8,606 nucleotides of DNA from Clostridia bacterium (GTDB lineage Bacteria > Bacillota > Clostridia > Oscillospirales > Acutalibacteraceae): positions 1 to 8,606 of the forward strand of contig JAFOCH010000007.1 in NCBI GenBank assembly GCA_017381395.1. The letters are read 5' to 3'. Positions 8,101-8,606 of the stretch are shown piece by piece; the first letter of the stretch is position 1, and every line of letters begins with the position of its first letter. The notes beneath the pieces were generated by a model. It worked only from the letters and a program-made list of their open reading frames with translations, was not told the origin of the DNA and made no database searches. The translations under genes were made by a program, and so were the position numbers.

Positions 8101-8606
8101 ATTTCGTCGGCCAACAAGCGACTTTCCGAACTTAAAAATAAGATTAAGTCGCTCGGTAGCGTAAACGTTTCGGCAATCGAGGAGTATAAAGAGGTCAAGG
8201 AACGCTATGAATTCCTTACCGAACAGCTTGCCGACGTCGAAAATTCGAGAACCGAACTCAATAAGCTTATCAATCAGCTTACAGGAAAGATGCAGACGCT
8301 TTTTGTTAATAGATTTAATGAAATTAACAAGCATTTTTCAATCGTATTTGCCGAGCTTTTCGGCGGCGGTACTGCTGAATTAAAGCTTAGCGATCCCGAC
8401 AACGTTCTCGAATCAGGAATTGAAATTATCGTTCAGCCGCCCGGAAAGAATATTTCGATTATTGAACAGCTTTCAGGCGGAGAAAAGGCACTCATTGCCA
8501 TTTCGATTTATTTCGCAATAATGAAGGTAAATCCGCCTCCATTCTGTATTCTCGACGAGGTTGATGCGGCGCTAGATGACGTCAACGTTGTCCGTTTTGC
8601 CGAGTA
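5200..8606 (+). CDS. smc: Chromosome segregation protein SMC (3' truncated by window edge)
   Basis: Condensin ATPase that, with ScpA and ScpB, extrudes DNA loops and helps segregate the chromosome. I translated the whole frame: 1135 codons are open with no stop or frameshift. The N-terminal head has Walker A GPNGSGKS (31-38), the arginine-finger position Arg57 in LRGLKMED, and the Q-loop MIAQGKID (140-147). A coiled coil runs from about 170 to 515. The hinge, about 520-670, includes RGIHGTVYKL and the glycine-rich NTGGSMTGGS (658-667). The return coil runs to about 1035. The C-terminal head has the ABC signature LSGGEKAL (1091-1098), Walker B FCILDE (1115-1120) and the D-loop ALDD. The family usually has about 1180-1190 residues, so about 50 codons are missing at the right edge. 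It starts 5 bases after the radical SAM gene. In relatives ftsY commonly follows, beyond this window. Confidence 0.97.
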   Translation, partial: MRLKSIEIQGFKSFADKTVLNFGKGITAVVGPNGSGKSNISDAVRWVLGEQSNKTLRGLKMEDVIFGGTAARKPLGFAEVTLVIDNTKRQLECDTDEVLITRRYYRSGESEYRINNAGVRLRDIHELFMDTGLGRDGYSMIAQGKIDDIIGTKSSSERRDIFEEAAGISRYRYRKIEAERKLAAADENYLRLKDILLELESRVGPLEEQSKKAEKFLELSKEQEELQIGVWLHSLARYKDVLREHENKITLARAQYDDIYDKTAETDKKLQQLAERSQQLIVNIDEAHRSSSESEEQAARIEGDIAVKRNTIEHNNETISRILKDIESIKSGDSEFVAELEAKRAQIEDKNNEIEKVNVQFNEIQSQLLGLVSESDSFLQKIDGLNHELNVLTAKNGELKIKLTTAKTSSEGMVSRDSDIDAFVKEKQEFITELDKELSVLDNDLKHCDETVSECNNSINGCEMLVLKRREKFDSIKANIDRLTLEEAEKRNKAQMIEDLEKNMEGFAYSVKTVMACADRNELRGIHGTVYKLFKVDNKYSVAVEAALGNSIQNIVVSTENDAKTAINYLKATKSGRATFLPLTSVRPRHFKHGGVDECPGYIGLANELISCDKQYDVIASSLLGEIVVAEDIDSAIAIARKYGYNFKIVTLDGQIVNTGGSMTGGSLSKNAGILSRSGEIAKLRDASDKILAQIESENAGLKSVREAIASLDAELLSARGELTTANEDKIRVLSEIRRVSEQKEAHLSDINKLNAEKQLLSSRIAELSNVEKSSNIEIGENDKRISVLTAELNTLTGGRDATSQQREILSAKAAEISANSFTLKKEVEMLKASVSEIEMRMSGQSKRADEMQNEIDNITKQNANIEVIISDLIDQTAALRERSKQALLSIEQYNNERDEAEKEINNLRQSERDSLSDREKLSGELARLEERKSAMVRDYDDTIRKLYDEFGLTRTEAESRGIVIEDISSANKRLSELKNKIKSLGSVNVSAIEEYKEVKERYEFLTEQLADVENSRTELNKLINQLTGKMQTLFVNRFNEINKHFSIVFAELFGGGTAELKLSDPDNVLESGIEIIVQPPGKNISIIEQLSGGEKALIAISIYFAIMKVNPPPFCILDEVDAALDDVNVVRFAE

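Overview
The window is a compact block of six housekeeping genes, all on the + strand. It has almost no intergenic DNA, no RNA genes, no mobile elements and no CRISPR. Gene content, gene order and a GC content of roughly 42-44% (estimated by eye) suggest a Firmicute of class Clostridia. A Ruminococcaceae/Oscillospirales-type gut anaerobe is my best guess. The supporting points are folate-dependent TrmFO, a plsX-rnc-smc cluster, and an Elp3-like radical SAM gene between rnc and smc. The genus cannot be read from the sequence.

Layout: (1) bases 1-1223, the C-terminal part of DNA topoisomerase I (topA), cut by the left edge within what should be the catalytic tyrosine codon; (2) 1213-2514, trmFO, tRNA uridine-54 methylation, overlapping topA by 11 bases; (3) 2529-3539, plsX, acyl-phosphate synthesis for phospholipids; (4) 3532-4206, rnc, RNase III, overlapping plsX by 8 bases; (5) 4208-5194, a 328-residue Elp3-like radical SAM protein with no acetyltransferase domain, function unknown; (6) 5200 to the right edge, smc, the chromosome condensin ATPase. 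The smc frame is open throughout and is cut about 50 codons before its expected end. No gap between genes exceeds 14 bases.

The genes probably form one transcription unit, or two if the extended -10-like site at the end of trmFO is a real promoter for plsX onward. They join chromosome topology (topA, smc), RNA maturation (trmFO, rnc) and membrane lipid synthesis (plsX), all tied to growth rate. No dedicated new system is evident. The points most worth a second look are the uncharacterised Elp3-like gene, the absence of acpP between plsX and rnc, a marked shortage of GATC sites, the possible promoter before plsX, and a heptad-spaced cysteine ladder in the SMC coiled coil.
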